Below, piece after piece: positions 42,258-50,813 of a stretch of DNA of 64,000 nucleotides. The notes beneath the pieces are model-generated. The model was not told the origin of the DNA. It searched no databases and saw only the letters and a program-made list of their open reading frames with translations. The position numbers and the translations under genes were made by a program. Source of the DNA: Raineyella sp. W15-4 (GTDB taxonomy: Bacteria; Actinomycetota; Actinomycetes; Propionibacteriales; Propionibacteriaceae); assembly GCF_033170155.1 (NCBI RefSeq), contig NZ_CP137079.1:3720001-3784000 (forward strand), written 5' to 3'. Numbering within the stretch: the stretch's first letter is position 1; the number at the start of each line of letters is the position of its first letter.

Positions 42258-43138
42258 TCTTCGCTGCTATCGCGGATTGGGCCGCGACAGAGTCGCTCTC
42301 TGTTGTGTTCATGTGTGAGCAGCTCGGGGTGTCACGGTCGGGATACTACAAATGGGTCGGCGCGCAGCCCTCGCGACGTCACCGCACCGACGTGGTGTTG
42401 CTCGAGCTGATCCGGGGTTGTTTCGCGACCCTGGACGGCAATCCGGGTGTGCGGCGCATTCACGCCGAGCTTGCCGCGGCAGGCCACCGGGTCTCCCGCA
42501 AGCGGGTCTGGCGCCTCATGCGCACCGCCGGCCTGCAGGGACGCCACCCGCGGGCCTGGAAACGCACCACCGTGGCGGGCGAGCACCCGGTGCCGGCTCC
42601 CGACCTGGTCGGCCGCGACTTCACCGCCGAGCGGCCGAACCAGAAATGGTGCGGCGACATCACCTATATCAAGACCTGGAACGGATGGGCCTATCTGGCG
42701 ACCGTCATCGACCTGTATTCACGCAGAGTCGTCGGATGGGCGCTCGATGCACACATGAGAACCTCGCTCGTCACCGATGCTCTCAGAATGGCTCTCACCC
42801 ACCGCAGCCCGTCACCTGGTGTAATTTTCCACAGTGACCGCGGAACTCAGTACACGTCACACGAATTCGCGACGTTCTGCCGAAAGAACAATATTCGTCG
42901 ATCGGTTGGCAGGACGGGCATTTGCTACGACAACGCCGTCTCGGAATCCTTCTTCGCGACCTACAAGAAAGAACTCATCCACACCCGCCCTTGGCCCGAC
43001 CTGAAGACCTTGAAGAAGCGAACCTTCAGCTGGATCGAGGAATACTACAACCGCACCCGACGGCACTCCACCCTGAAATACTTGACACCAGCAGAATACG
43101 AACTAGGATACAGACACCTCTACGAACTTGCCGGCTAA
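42254..43138 (+). CDS. IS3-family OrfB (DDE integrase domain)
   Basis: A 294-aa reading in the -1 frame relative to orfA. The DDE residues are in WCGDITYIKTWNGW, VIFHSDRGTQYTS and AVSESFFATYKKELI. YYNRTRRHSTLKYLTPAEYE closes the domain. A GTG at 42254 overlaps the orfA stop, but the active form is probably the OrfAB fusion made by frameshifting at the A7 run. Confidence 0.92.
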   Translation: MIFAAIADWAATESLSVVFMCEQLGVSRSGYYKWVGAQPSRRHRTDVVLLELIRGCFATLDGNPGVRRIHAELAAAGHRVSRKRVWRLMRTAGLQGRHPRAWKRTTVAGEHPVPAPDLVGRDFTAERPNQKWCGDITYIKTWNGWAYLATVIDLYSRRVVGWALDAHMRTSLVTDALRMALTHRSPSPGVIFHSDRGTQYTSHEFATFCRKNNIRRSVGRTGICYDNAVSESFFATYKKELIHTRPWPDLKTLKKRTFSWIEEYYNRTRRHSTLKYLTPAEYELGYRHLYELAG

Positions 43139-43805
43139 ATTTCCGTCCACTTTATCGGGAACACTCCAGACTCGATCCGTGTCCTGGAGGGCCTCGGGGC
43201 GAGCGCGCCGTCCTTGAGCACGATCACACGGACCCTGCCCCGGATCAACGACCGGGACTACCGCGGCCAGCTCGCGACGGCCTGCTGGGCCCACGTCACC
43301 GCCAGGGCTGCCGTCGCGCTGGTGATGTATGACGTCACCACGCTGTACTTCGAAGTCGAGAACGAGGACGGGCTCCGGCGGGTCGGCATGTCCAAGGAAC
43401 GCCGCGTCGATCCGCAGATCACCGTCGGGCTGCTGGCCGACCCGGCCGGCTTCCCCCCTGGACCTGCACGTGTTCGAGGCCAACTTGGCCGAGACGACGA
43501 CGCTGCTGGCGGTCATCGAGGCGTTCCAGACCCGCCACCAGGTCTCCGACATGGTCGTCGCCGACGCGGGGATGTTGTCGGCGGCGAACCTGAACGCGCT
43601 GGAGGACGCCGGGCTCGCCTTCATCGTCGCCGCCCGGCAATCCAAGGCACCGGCCGAGCTGGAGTCCCATTTCGAGGCCCACGGCAACTACCTGCCCGAC
43701 GGGGCGACGTTCGAGGTCACCCGGCCGATGGGCATCGGGAAGGACCGCCGCGACCGCCGCGTCGTCTGGCACTACCTCGCCGGCCGGGCGCGGCGGGACC
43801 AGCAG

Positions 43806-45435
43806 GCCCGAGTTGGTTCAGGTAGCCAGAATTCTCGGACGTACTTGGCTTTGACTAGGGCTTCCGTCTCGCGAAGTGTGCACTAAGAAGTACCTCGGTA
43901 GCCTGTCGGGGTGGGGTCGTTCGTGCGGAAGGTGAAGACCGCCTCCGGGGCGACGGCTGTGCAGATCGTGCACAAGCGTGGCAAGCAGCGCCTGGGGATT
44001 GACCACATCGGCTCTGCCCATGACGAGGCTGAACTCGAGTTGCTGTTGCAGCTCGCCCGCGAACGACTGTCGCAGGGGCAGGACGAGCTCGACCTGGGCT
44101 GGGAGGCGGCCGGGCGTCCGCCGGGCCAGGCCGTGGTCCAGTCGACCGCCTCGACCGTGTTGTGGGAGGCGCTGGTCGGCGTCTATGGCCACCTCGGATT
44201 CGACGTGCTGGACGATGAATGCTTCCGCCAGCTGGTCCTGGCCCGGATCGTGGAACCGACCTCGAAACTGGACTCGATCCGCGTGCTGGACGGGTTGGGC
44301 GTGGCCGCGCCCTCGTTGAGCACGATCAAACGGACCCTGCCCCGGATCAACGAGCGGGACTACCGTGACCAACTCGCCCGCGTCTGCTGGGGCCATGTCA
44401 GCGCTCGTGGCGCGGTCGCGCTGGTCATGTATGACGTCACCACGCTCTACTTCGAGGCGGAGAACGAGGACGCGCTCCGGCGGGTCGGCATGTCCAAGGA
44501 ACGCCGCGTCGACCCCCAGATCACCGTCGGGCTGCTCGTCGACCCCTCCGGCTTCCCCCTCGACCTGCACGTGTTCGAGGGAAACAAGGCCGAGACCACG
44601 ACCCTGCTACCGGTCGTCGAAGCGTTCCAGGCCCGCCACCAGGTCACCGACATGGTCGTGGTCGCCGACGCCGGCATGCTCTCGGCGGCAAACCTGAACG
44701 CGCTGGAGGACGCCGGGTTCTCCTTCATCGTCGCCGCCCGTCAATCGAAAGCGCCGGCCGAACTGGAGGACCACTTCGAAGCCCACGGCAACTACCTGCC
44801 CGACGATGCGACGTTCGAGGTCACCCGCCCGATGGGCACCGGCCAGGACCGCCGCGACCGCCGGGTCGTCTGGCACTACCTCGCCACCCGGGCCCGGCGG
44901 GACCGGCAGACTCTGAACAAGCAGATCGAACGGGCCGAGAAGATCGCCGCCGGCAAAGCACCTGTCGGCAAGCACCGCTTCGTGAAGCTGGAGGGCGCAA
45001 CCAAGGGCGTGGACTGGGGGCTGGTCGAGCGGGCCCGCGCCGCCGAGGGCTTCAAGGGCTACGTGACCAACCTGTCCCCGGAGTTGCAGGACGGTGCGGC
45101 GGTCGTGGCGGCCTACCGGGACCTGTGGCACGTCGAGGCGTCGTTCCGGATGGCCAAGAGTGACCTGGCCGCCCGCCCGATCTACCACCGGACCCGCGAT
45201 TCGATCGAGGCCCACCTCACCATCGTGTTCGCCGCCCTCGCCATCGCCCGCACGATCCAGGCCCGGACCGGGATCACGATCAAGAAGTTCCTCCAGACCC
45301 TCCGACCCCTGCAATCAGCCGTGATCAACACCGGCACCCAGACCATCACGATCCCGCCAGCCATCCCGCCCCAGACCCAAGAGATCCTCGATGCCCTTCC
45401 CGGTCGGGGTGGGCACTAATCTGACCCAACTCGGG
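43806..45435 (+). mobile_element. IS1634-type element B (complete)
   Basis: About 1630 bp with inverted ends: CCCGAGTTGGTTCAG at 43807-43821 and CTGACCCAACTCGGG at 45421-45435. GCAG is repeated at 43802-43805 and 45436-45439, the likely target duplication. It is inserted within the transposase of its close relative A, at the codons for RRDQ/QTLNKQ. Its own transposase is intact, so it may still move. Confidence 0.88.
43911..45419 (+). CDS. IS1634-family transposase (intact)
   Basis: A 502-aa DDE transposase. Catalytic Asp residues are in VMYDVTTLYFE and VVVADAGMLSAANL, and Glu in YRDLWHVEASFRMAKSDLAARPIYH. IEAHLTIVFAALAIARTIQ closes the domain. The N-terminus SFVRKVKTASGATAVQIVHKRGKQRLG is family typical. 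GTG start at 43911. It is the likely source enzyme for all related fragments nearby. Confidence 0.92.
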   Translation: MGSFVRKVKTASGATAVQIVHKRGKQRLGIDHIGSAHDEAELELLLQLARERLSQGQDELDLGWEAAGRPPGQAVVQSTASTVLWEALVGVYGHLGFDVLDDECFRQLVLARIVEPTSKLDSIRVLDGLGVAAPSLSTIKRTLPRINERDYRDQLARVCWGHVSARGAVALVMYDVTTLYFEAENEDALRRVGMSKERRVDPQITVGLLVDPSGFPLDLHVFEGNKAETTTLLPVVEAFQARHQVTDMVVVADAGMLSAANLNALEDAGFSFIVAARQSKAPAELEDHFEAHGNYLPDDATFEVTRPMGTGQDRRDRRVVWHYLATRARRDRQTLNKQIERAEKIAAGKAPVGKHRFVKLEGATKGVDWGLVERARAAEGFKGYVTNLSPELQDGAAVVAAYRDLWHVEASFRMAKSDLAARPIYHRTRDSIEAHLTIVFAALAIARTIQARTGITIKKFLQTLRPLQSAVINTGTQTITIPPAIPPQTQEILDALPGRGGH

Positions 45436-45801
45436 GCAGACGTTGAACAAGCAGATCGAACGGGCCGAGAAGATCGCCACCGGCAACGCGCCGATCGGCA
45501 AGCACCGCTTCGTGAAGCTGCAGGGCGCCACCAAGGGCGTGGACCGGGGCCTGGTCGAGCGAGCCCGCGCCGCCGCCGGCTTCAAGGGATATGTCAACAA
45601 CATCCCAGCGGCGGCGATGGACGGGCCGGCGGTGGTGGCCGCCTACCGAGACCTGTGGCAGGTCGAGGCGTCATTCCGGATGGCCAAGTGAGTATTTGAA
45701 GGTTTGGAGGCCACTGGATCTTGCTGTTGGGGGCCGGTGATATTGCCGGTGGGGGCCAGCAGCCGCCGTGGTGGGCGCCACCGGCTCCCACCGGGGTCGT
45801 G

Positions 45802-46548
45802 TTACTGGTTCACGGCGGCGTGTTCGCGCATGTTGTGGTTGCCGGTGTCGACCCAGATGGTGTTGTGGACGATGCGGTCCATGATCGCGTCGGCGTGTAC
45901 TCCGGAGCCGAGGCGTTGGTGCCAGTCTTTCTTCGCGTACTGGGTGCAGAACACGGTCGAGGCGGTGTCGTAGCGGCGTTCCAGCAGTTCCAGCAGCATG
46001 CTGCGGATGCCCTCGTCGGGATGGTCGAGCAGCCACTCGTCGATGACCAGCACGGTGAACGCCGCGTACTTGTTCAGGAACTTCGTCTGTCCTTGGGGCT
46101 TGTCTTTCGCCTGGGCCCAGGCCTCTTCGAGGTCGGGCATCCGAATGTAGTGGGCCCGGATCCGGTGCTGGCAGGCCTGTTTGGCCAGCGCGCAGCCGAG
46201 GTAGGACTTCCCCGAACCGGTGAAGCCCTGGAACACGACGTTCTGGTGGCGTTCGATGAACGAGCAGGTCGCGAGCTGGGCGATCACGTTGCGGTCCAGT
46301 CCGCGTTCTGCGATCAGGTCGACCCGGCGCAGATCGGCGCCGGGATAGCGCAGCCCGGCCCGCCGGATCAGTCCCTCGACCTTGGCGTGGGTGAATCCGG
46401 AGTGCGCCTCATCGACGACCAGCCGGAGCCGGTCGGCGAAGCCCAGCCCGAGGACCAGGGTGTCGTCCTGGGCCTCGATCGCCTCCAGCAGCGCGACCGC
46501 TCCCATCTCGCGAAGCTTGCGCTTGGTCTCCAGATCGATCCCGCTCAC
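45802..46548 (-). CDS. istB: IS21-family helper ATPase IstB
   Basis: A 248-aa AAA+ ATPase. The Walker A-like site is QGFTGSGKSYLGCALAKQA. Walker B reads VLVIDEWLL, and sensor motifs follow in STVFCTQYAKKDWHQRLG and DAIMDRIVHNT. It assists IstA in target capture. GTG start at 46548 overlaps the istA stop (GTGA). The longer frame to 47601 is antisense-like reading inside istA and is rejected. Confidence 0.93.
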   Translation of the reverse strand: MSGIDLETKRKLREMGAVALLEAIEAQDDTLVLGLGFADRLRLVVDEAHSGFTHAKVEGLIRRAGLRYPGADLRRVDLIAERGLDRNVIAQLATCSFIERHQNVVFQGFTGSGKSYLGCALAKQACQHRIRAHYIRMPDLEEAWAQAKDKPQGQTKFLNKYAAFTVLVIDEWLLDHPDEGIRSMLLELLERRYDTASTVFCTQYAKKDWHQRLGSGVHADAIMDRIVHNTIWVDTGNHNMREHAAVNQ

Positions 46549-48113
46549 TTCGCGTCTCCTGCGTAGTAGCTGGCGCCGCGCACGTAGCCGCCGTCTTCGA
46601 CTGGTTCTGTCCGGGGTGGACGCAGGCTCGCGGTCTGGTCCTGCCCGGTGGCCAGGATGGGTGCCAGATGCGCGTAGCGCGGTGAGCGGACCCTGCCCGT
46701 CAGGGCGAGTCGGCAGGCCGTTTCGACACGTTCGGCCGAGTAGCGCCGCGACAGCCGGAGCACGGCCAGGGCGGGGTCCAGGCCCTGTTCGTCGACCGGC
46801 ACGGACTCGAAGATCCGGTTCACCACGACGGTGGCGGACGGGCCGATCCGTGCGGCCCATTCCCGCACCCGGGCCGGGTCCCAGGGCTGGTAGTGCTTCC
46901 CGGCGGGCAGATCGGCGTCGTTGGTGCGGTACTCGTTGACCGAACCCGCCGGTAGCAGCAGGTGGCTGGTCAGCCGTTCGCTGCCGCGGTAGGCCTCCAG
47001 CACCCGGTCGGTGACGCGCAGGTCGACCGTGGTGCCGATATGGGCGAACGGGACCGAGTAGTAGTTGCGCTCCCAGACCACGTGGCCGTTGCGCCCGACC
47101 CGGCGCCCGTAGACCCACTGGCTGATCTCGTAGGCCACCGCCGGCAGCGGCGTCAACGAGGGTGCCTCCTCGGCGGCGAACACACTCGACCGCGAGCCGG
47201 GCCGCTTCTGGAACGGCTCGCGGTTGTAGGCATCCATCTGCTCGCCGATCGCTGCCTTCAGTTCCGGCAGCGACGTGAACGCCCGCTCCCGCAGCGACGC
47301 GATCACCCAGGTCGCCACGTGGGCCACGGTGTTCTCCACACTGGGTTTGTCCTTGGGCTTCTTCACCCGGCCGGGCAACACCGCGGCCGAGTAGTGGGCG
47401 GCCATCTCCCGGTAGGCATCGTTCAGCACGATCTCGCCCTCGCGTGGGTGCTTGATCACCCCGGTCTTCAGGTTGTCCGGCACGATTCTTGGCACCGAGC
47501 CGCCGAAGAACTCGAACATCGCCACGTGGGCCCGCAGCCAGGTGTCCTGCTTCATGTCCAGGGTGGGCTCGACGAACCCGTAGCGGCTGAACGGCAGGCA
47601 CCCCACGAACAAGTACACCGTCCTCGTCTGGCCGGTGACCGGATCGGCCAGACGCATCGTCGGCCCGGACCAGTCGACCTCGACGCTCTGGCCGGCCTTG
47701 TGCCCGACCCGGGAGGACGCCCCGGTGACCAGCACGTGGTGCTGGTAGGTCCGGCAGAACCGGTCGTAGCCCATCGACGGGTCCCCGGCGACGGCGCAGG
47801 CATCGGCGTACTCCTGGTGCAGCAGCTTCAGCGTCACCCCCACCCGGGCCATCTCGCGATGGACCTGGCCCCAGTCCGGCTGGGCGAACACACTCTCATG
47901 CTCCCCCCGCCCCGGGAACAACAGGCCATAGACCTCGCCCTCCGACCGGTCGGCGACCTCGTCCCACCCGACACCGGCCACATCGGCAGCCTCCAGCACC
48001 GCCGTGACGCTCTTGCGTGACATTGCCTGCGATGTCGCGATCGCCCGCCCGGACAGGCCCTCGGCGCGCAACTGCAACACCAACTTCGCTCTGATCTTCC
48101 GTACCATGGACAC
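46545..48113 (-). CDS. istA: IS21-family transposase IstA
   Basis: A 522-aa transposase. An HTH (LVLQLRAEGLSGRAIATSQAMSRKSVTAVLEAA) is followed by the DDE core: VEVDWSGPTMRLADP, IVPDNLKTGVIKHPREGEIVLNDAYREMAAHYSAAVLP and KPKDKPSVENTVAHV. The beta-barrel domain lies beyond residue 340. The start may be GTG 48113 or ATG 48107, both after GGAAGGAG. Confidence 0.93.
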   Translation of the reverse strand: MSMVRKIRAKLVLQLRAEGLSGRAIATSQAMSRKSVTAVLEAADVAGVGWDEVADRSEGEVYGLLFPGRGEHESVFAQPDWGQVHREMARVGVTLKLLHQEYADACAVAGDPSMGYDRFCRTYQHHVLVTGASSRVGHKAGQSVEVDWSGPTMRLADPVTGQTRTVYLFVGCLPFSRYGFVEPTLDMKQDTWLRAHVAMFEFFGGSVPRIVPDNLKTGVIKHPREGEIVLNDAYREMAAHYSAAVLPGRVKKPKDKPSVENTVAHVATWVIASLRERAFTSLPELKAAIGEQMDAYNREPFQKRPGSRSSVFAAEEAPSLTPLPAVAYEISQWVYGRRVGRNGHVVWERNYYSVPFAHIGTTVDLRVTDRVLEAYRGSERLTSHLLLPAGSVNEYRTNDADLPAGKHYQPWDPARVREWAARIGPSATVVVNRIFESVPVDEQGLDPALAVLRLSRRYSAERVETACRLALTGRVRSPRYAHLAPILATGQDQTASLRPPRTEPVEDGGYVRGASYYAGDAK

Positions 48114-48558
48114 TCACTCCTTCCGCCGCGTGCCCGATACACACGGCGGAAGGAGCCTAAGCAGGGCGGCCCCCAAGCACGCCACCGCTGGCCCCCAAGT
48201 CCGCTACTGCCGTATCGGCCCGCTGGCCCCCGGCCACAAGACGGATGGACCCCAGGGAAGCGAATATTCAGCCAAGAGTGACCTGGCCGCGCGCCCGATC
48301 TACCACCGCACCCGCGAGTCGATCGAGGCCCACCTCACGGTCGTCTTCGCCGCTCTGGCGCTGGCCCGGACGATCCAGACCCGGACCGGGATCTCGATCA
48401 AGAAGTTCCTCCAGACGCTACGGCCCCTGCAATCAGCGGTCATCAACACCGGCACCCAGATCATCACCATCCCGCCGGCCATCCCGCCCCAGGCCCAAGA
48501 CATCCTCGACGCCCTCCCCGGCAGGGGTATGCACTAATCTGACCCAACTCGGGCCAGA

Positions 48559-48828
48559 ATGGCGAAGAGCGATCTCGCCGCGCGGCCGATCTTCCATCAC
48601 AAGAAGGACTCCATCGAGGCCCACCTCACTGTCGTCTTCTGCGCCCTCGCCGTCGCGCGCTACCTGCAGCAGCGCACCAGGGTCAGTATCAAGAAGCTCG
48701 TCCAGACCCTGCGCCCCCTCCAGACCGTCACGATCACGATCGCCGGCGAGCACGTCACCGCCCAGCCCCGCCTCAGCACTGACGCCGCCGCCATCCTCGA
48801 CAAGATCCCCGACCTCACGGGGCACTAA
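48559..48828 (+). pseudogene. C-terminal fragment of a third IS1634-type transposase
   Basis: 89 codons, MAKSDLAARPIFHHKKDSIEAHLTVVFCALAVARYLQ to DLTGH, correspond to the last part of the transposase but are clearly diverged from A and B. Element A ends just before it, so A apparently inserted into this older copy. Its 5' portion is not found in the window. Confidence 0.8.
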
Positions 48829-48928
48829 AACTGTGCAAGTCAGGCCTAACTCTGGGTCCACCTATCTCGACTACATAGTGAGAGCCCCTGCAGAGCAGAA
48901 GCGGGCTATCGGAATGGAGGTGAGAAGG

Positions 48929-49093
48929 ATGGCAAAGAACACCGGACACGGACACCGCGTCGGTGCGGTCAAGGGCCGCACCGAGTTCAAGCACGGCGAC
49001 GCGTGGTACAAGCGCGACACCACCACCGGCCGCATCCTCAACGGCAGCCCCAACCAGCACAAGGGCCTCCGCAACGAGAAGAACGAGAAGTGA
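48929..49093 (+). CDS. Small conserved hypothetical protein
   Basis: A 54-aa basic protein (MAKNTGHGHRVGAVKGRTEFKH...TTTGRILNGSPNQHKGLRNEKNEK). Short proteins beginning M(A/S)KNTGHG-RVG occur in many bacteria with unknown function. A very strong ribosome site (GGAGGTGAGAAGG) directly precedes the ATG, and a strong hairpin follows the stop, so it is probably a real, separately expressed gene. It lies between the IS graveyard and the polysaccharide operon. Confidence 0.72.
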   Translation: MAKNTGHGHRVGAVKGRTEFKHGDAWYKRDTTTGRILNGSPNQHKGLRNEKNEK

Positions 49094-49098
49094 TCCCT

Positions 49099-49130
49099 GC
49101 GGGCCGGCGGTTTTCTAACCGTCGGCCCGC
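49099..49130 (+). terminator. Hairpin terminator of the 54-aa gene
   Basis: GCGGGCCGGCGGTT and AACCGTCGGCCCGC pair almost perfectly (one mismatch) around a TTCT loop, six bases after the stop. It may also stop transcription from the convergent polysaccharide operon. No long T-run follows. Confidence 0.65.
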
Positions 49131-49274
49131 ACCTCACTCGCAGTCAGCCAGTCCGTCGGGACTGCTGCAGGTGTCACCAGCACCGATGCGCCACTCAAAT
49201 TCAAAATCGTACCCCGTCTCCAAATTAGGTTAAGTCTAGTAAACCAAGAAATAAGTAATGTGGCATGACTCAGG

Positions 49275-50780
49275 TCAGACCCCCGCTCCACTCTTTTTTT
49301 CGAAAAGCCCCTTTTTCACCATTCGAACTAAGAGCCCCGGAGCAGTCGTCACCGTGAGCGCAACCAATGAGGATGTGACGAATACAATGGAACCAAGGAC
49401 GAGCCACGACCCAACAGAATCAAATTGAAGTAGTGAAGGGTCTAGGATCCACAAACAAAGCCCTATCGAAGCTAAAGCTAATAACTGACCAGCCGTTTGA
49501 CTCAACGGCTCACGAGCAATTGCGAAATGAGAGAAAATCTTTAGCGAAAACATCTTCACTGCGGAACTTAGAACCAATGCAAGAGCCACCAAGTCAATAG
49601 AACGCCACCACCAAGTGGCAAGTACAACAGCCAAGAAGACACCAGCTTCAATACCCGAAAACACAACAGTCTCGCGAAATTTTCCACTGGCTGTCACGAG
49701 GGACTGGTAGGGCAGCTTCAATATATTAAAGAAACCAGCCATCGCAAAAAGAGAAGCGGTTGATCGATAGTAATAATTTATATCCGAGCCGCCCACATAA
49801 AGATTTAAGAAGGACGGCAGCAAGACGAACGTGGACAGCATGGCACAAGTCGAAAACCAAGTACCAGCCAAGACACTCCGCCTATAGAAATAATCCGTCT
49901 TTCTACTGCCAGATACAATACTGTGCCCGAGCCTCGGCACGAAGACCTGACCATACACCATGGATCCAAAACCATAAAAAGTACCGAAGATCATACTATT
50001 CACTGAGAAGACGCTTCCGGCCATTACACCAATACCGACGCTTATGAGGATGACGGGGAGGTTATAAGTCACCAAGCCGAGAAGCTGATGACTCAAGACA
50101 GCCCCACGCTGAGGTATCTTCCGCCGCACATATCTCCGAGGGACATTGAACGGCTCACGCCAAAAATCAAACCGAAGAATAGCAGCCTTGACCAAAGAAA
50201 TAAGACTGAGCAAAGTGAATAAAATCAGAGGGTCGAGCCGAAGGCGAGACACAACAAGGACCACCGCGACCTTCCCAACCATCGCCACTATCTGAGCGCG
50301 TTGAAACTTGAAAACTTGATTCGACGCGACAAAATATACATAGAACTTTGAGGAGAGAGAAAAATCAATAACCGGCCCGACAGCTAGAGCGACCACGAAA
50401 AGAAATACTCTCACCGGGCTCAAAGACGACCGCACGACTAGACTGTATAGACCTGCCAATAAAACGGCGCCGGAAGCGACAAGAACAGCTATGCGCACAT
50501 AGCTAAGCCGGACGGTGCCCAAAAGGTTCCCTACCTCGTCGACATCGCCTCCGGAAATTGGTTTATATAGCTGATTAATACTGGCGGCCGTGAGCCCAGC
50601 CTCCAGAATGGCGAGATACCCGACGAGTTGGAGACCACTAGCCATTACTCCATTAACTTCGGAGCCGTACACGAGGATGACGAGGCGTGGGAGAATCAAC
50701 CCGTACACGATGTTAACAAACTGAGCAGCAACGGTACTAGCGACGCTCCATCTGAAAACCCGAACTGATCCCACATCCAT
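49275..50780 (-). CDS. Wzx-type polysaccharide flippase
   Basis: A 501-aa membrane protein with about 12-14 hydrophobic helices from FRWSVASTVAAQFVNIVYGLILPRLVILVYG onward, typical of MATE/MOP flippases of the PST family. It would move lipid-linked repeat units across the membrane. DNA here is clearly A+T-richer than the left half of the window. It is the last gene of the minus-strand operon. Confidence 0.8.
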   Translation of the reverse strand: MDVGSVRVFRWSVASTVAAQFVNIVYGLILPRLVILVYGSEVNGVMASGLQLVGYLAILEAGLTAASINQLYKPISGGDVDEVGNLLGTVRLSYVRIAVLVASGAVLLAGLYSLVVRSSLSPVRVFLFVVALAVGPVIDFSLSSKFYVYFVASNQVFKFQRAQIVAMVGKVAVVLVVSRLRLDPLILFTLLSLISLVKAAILRFDFWREPFNVPRRYVRRKIPQRGAVLSHQLLGLVTYNLPVILISVGIGVMAGSVFSVNSMIFGTFYGFGSMVYGQVFVPRLGHSIVSGSRKTDYFYRRSVLAGTWFSTCAMLSTFVLLPSFLNLYVGGSDINYYYRSTASLFAMAGFFNILKLPYQSLVTASGKFRETVVFSGIEAGVFLAVVLATWWWRSIDLVALALVLSSAVKMFSLKIFSHFAIAREPLSQTAGQLLALASIGLCLWILDPSLLQFDSVGSWLVLGSIVFVTSSLVALTVTTAPGLLVRMVKKGLFEKKSGAGV

Positions 50781-50813
50781 CCCTCTCGCTATAACGATTG
50801 CCTTTAGTATGCG

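Larger units (their letters stand above)
41899..43168 (+). mobile_element. IS3-family insertion sequence (complete)
   Basis: A 1270-bp element with imperfect terminal repeats: left TGAACCGTTCCCG, right end reading TGGAGTGTTCCCG on the other strand, then GTGGAC in both. The duplicated target GACT is present at 41895-41898 and 43169-43172. It carries orfA and orfB and looks intact. It interrupts the transposase of element A. Confidence 0.92.
45689..48270 (-). mobile_element. IS21-family insertion sequence (complete)
   Basis: About 2580 bp. Terminal sequences begin TGAGTATTTGAAGG on the left and TGAATATTCGCTTCC on the right (read inwards). The 6-bp GCCAAG is duplicated at 45683-45688 and 48271-48276. 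It carries istA and istB on the minus strand and splits element A inside the FRMAK/SDLAARP region. Confidence 0.9.
41535..48537 (+). pseudogene. IS1634-type transposase A, interrupted and frameshifted
   Basis: Pieces: 41535-41898 (GSFVRKVKTTSGATAVQIVHKRG...), 43169-43802, 45437-45688 and 48271-48537 (AKSDLAARPIYHRTRESIEAHLTVVFAALALA...GRGMH stop). Together they parallel intact copy B. Besides the insertions, an extra C in the run near 43452 shifts the frame. One Val codon is also absent at the DMVVADAG site (DMVVVADAG in B). It cannot encode an active enzyme. Confidence 0.85.
41488..48553 (+). mobile_element. IS1634-type element A, carrying three nested insertions
   Basis: Element A is recovered by removing three inserts at 41899-43168 (IS3), 43806-45435 (IS1634-type copy B) and 45689-48270 (IS21). 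Flanking duplications GACT, GCAG and GCCAAG mark the three sites. Its right inverted end CTGACCCAACTCGGG is at 48539-48553. The left inverted end found in copy B is missing here, so A is truncated on the left near 41488. Beyond the right end lies a fragment of an older relative. Confidence 0.8.

Noticed and set aside
46545-47601. N-terminal extension of IstB to 599 codons
   Set aside because: The extension lies entirely within istA in another frame. The GTG at 46548 with the GTGA overlap and normal IstB length is correct.
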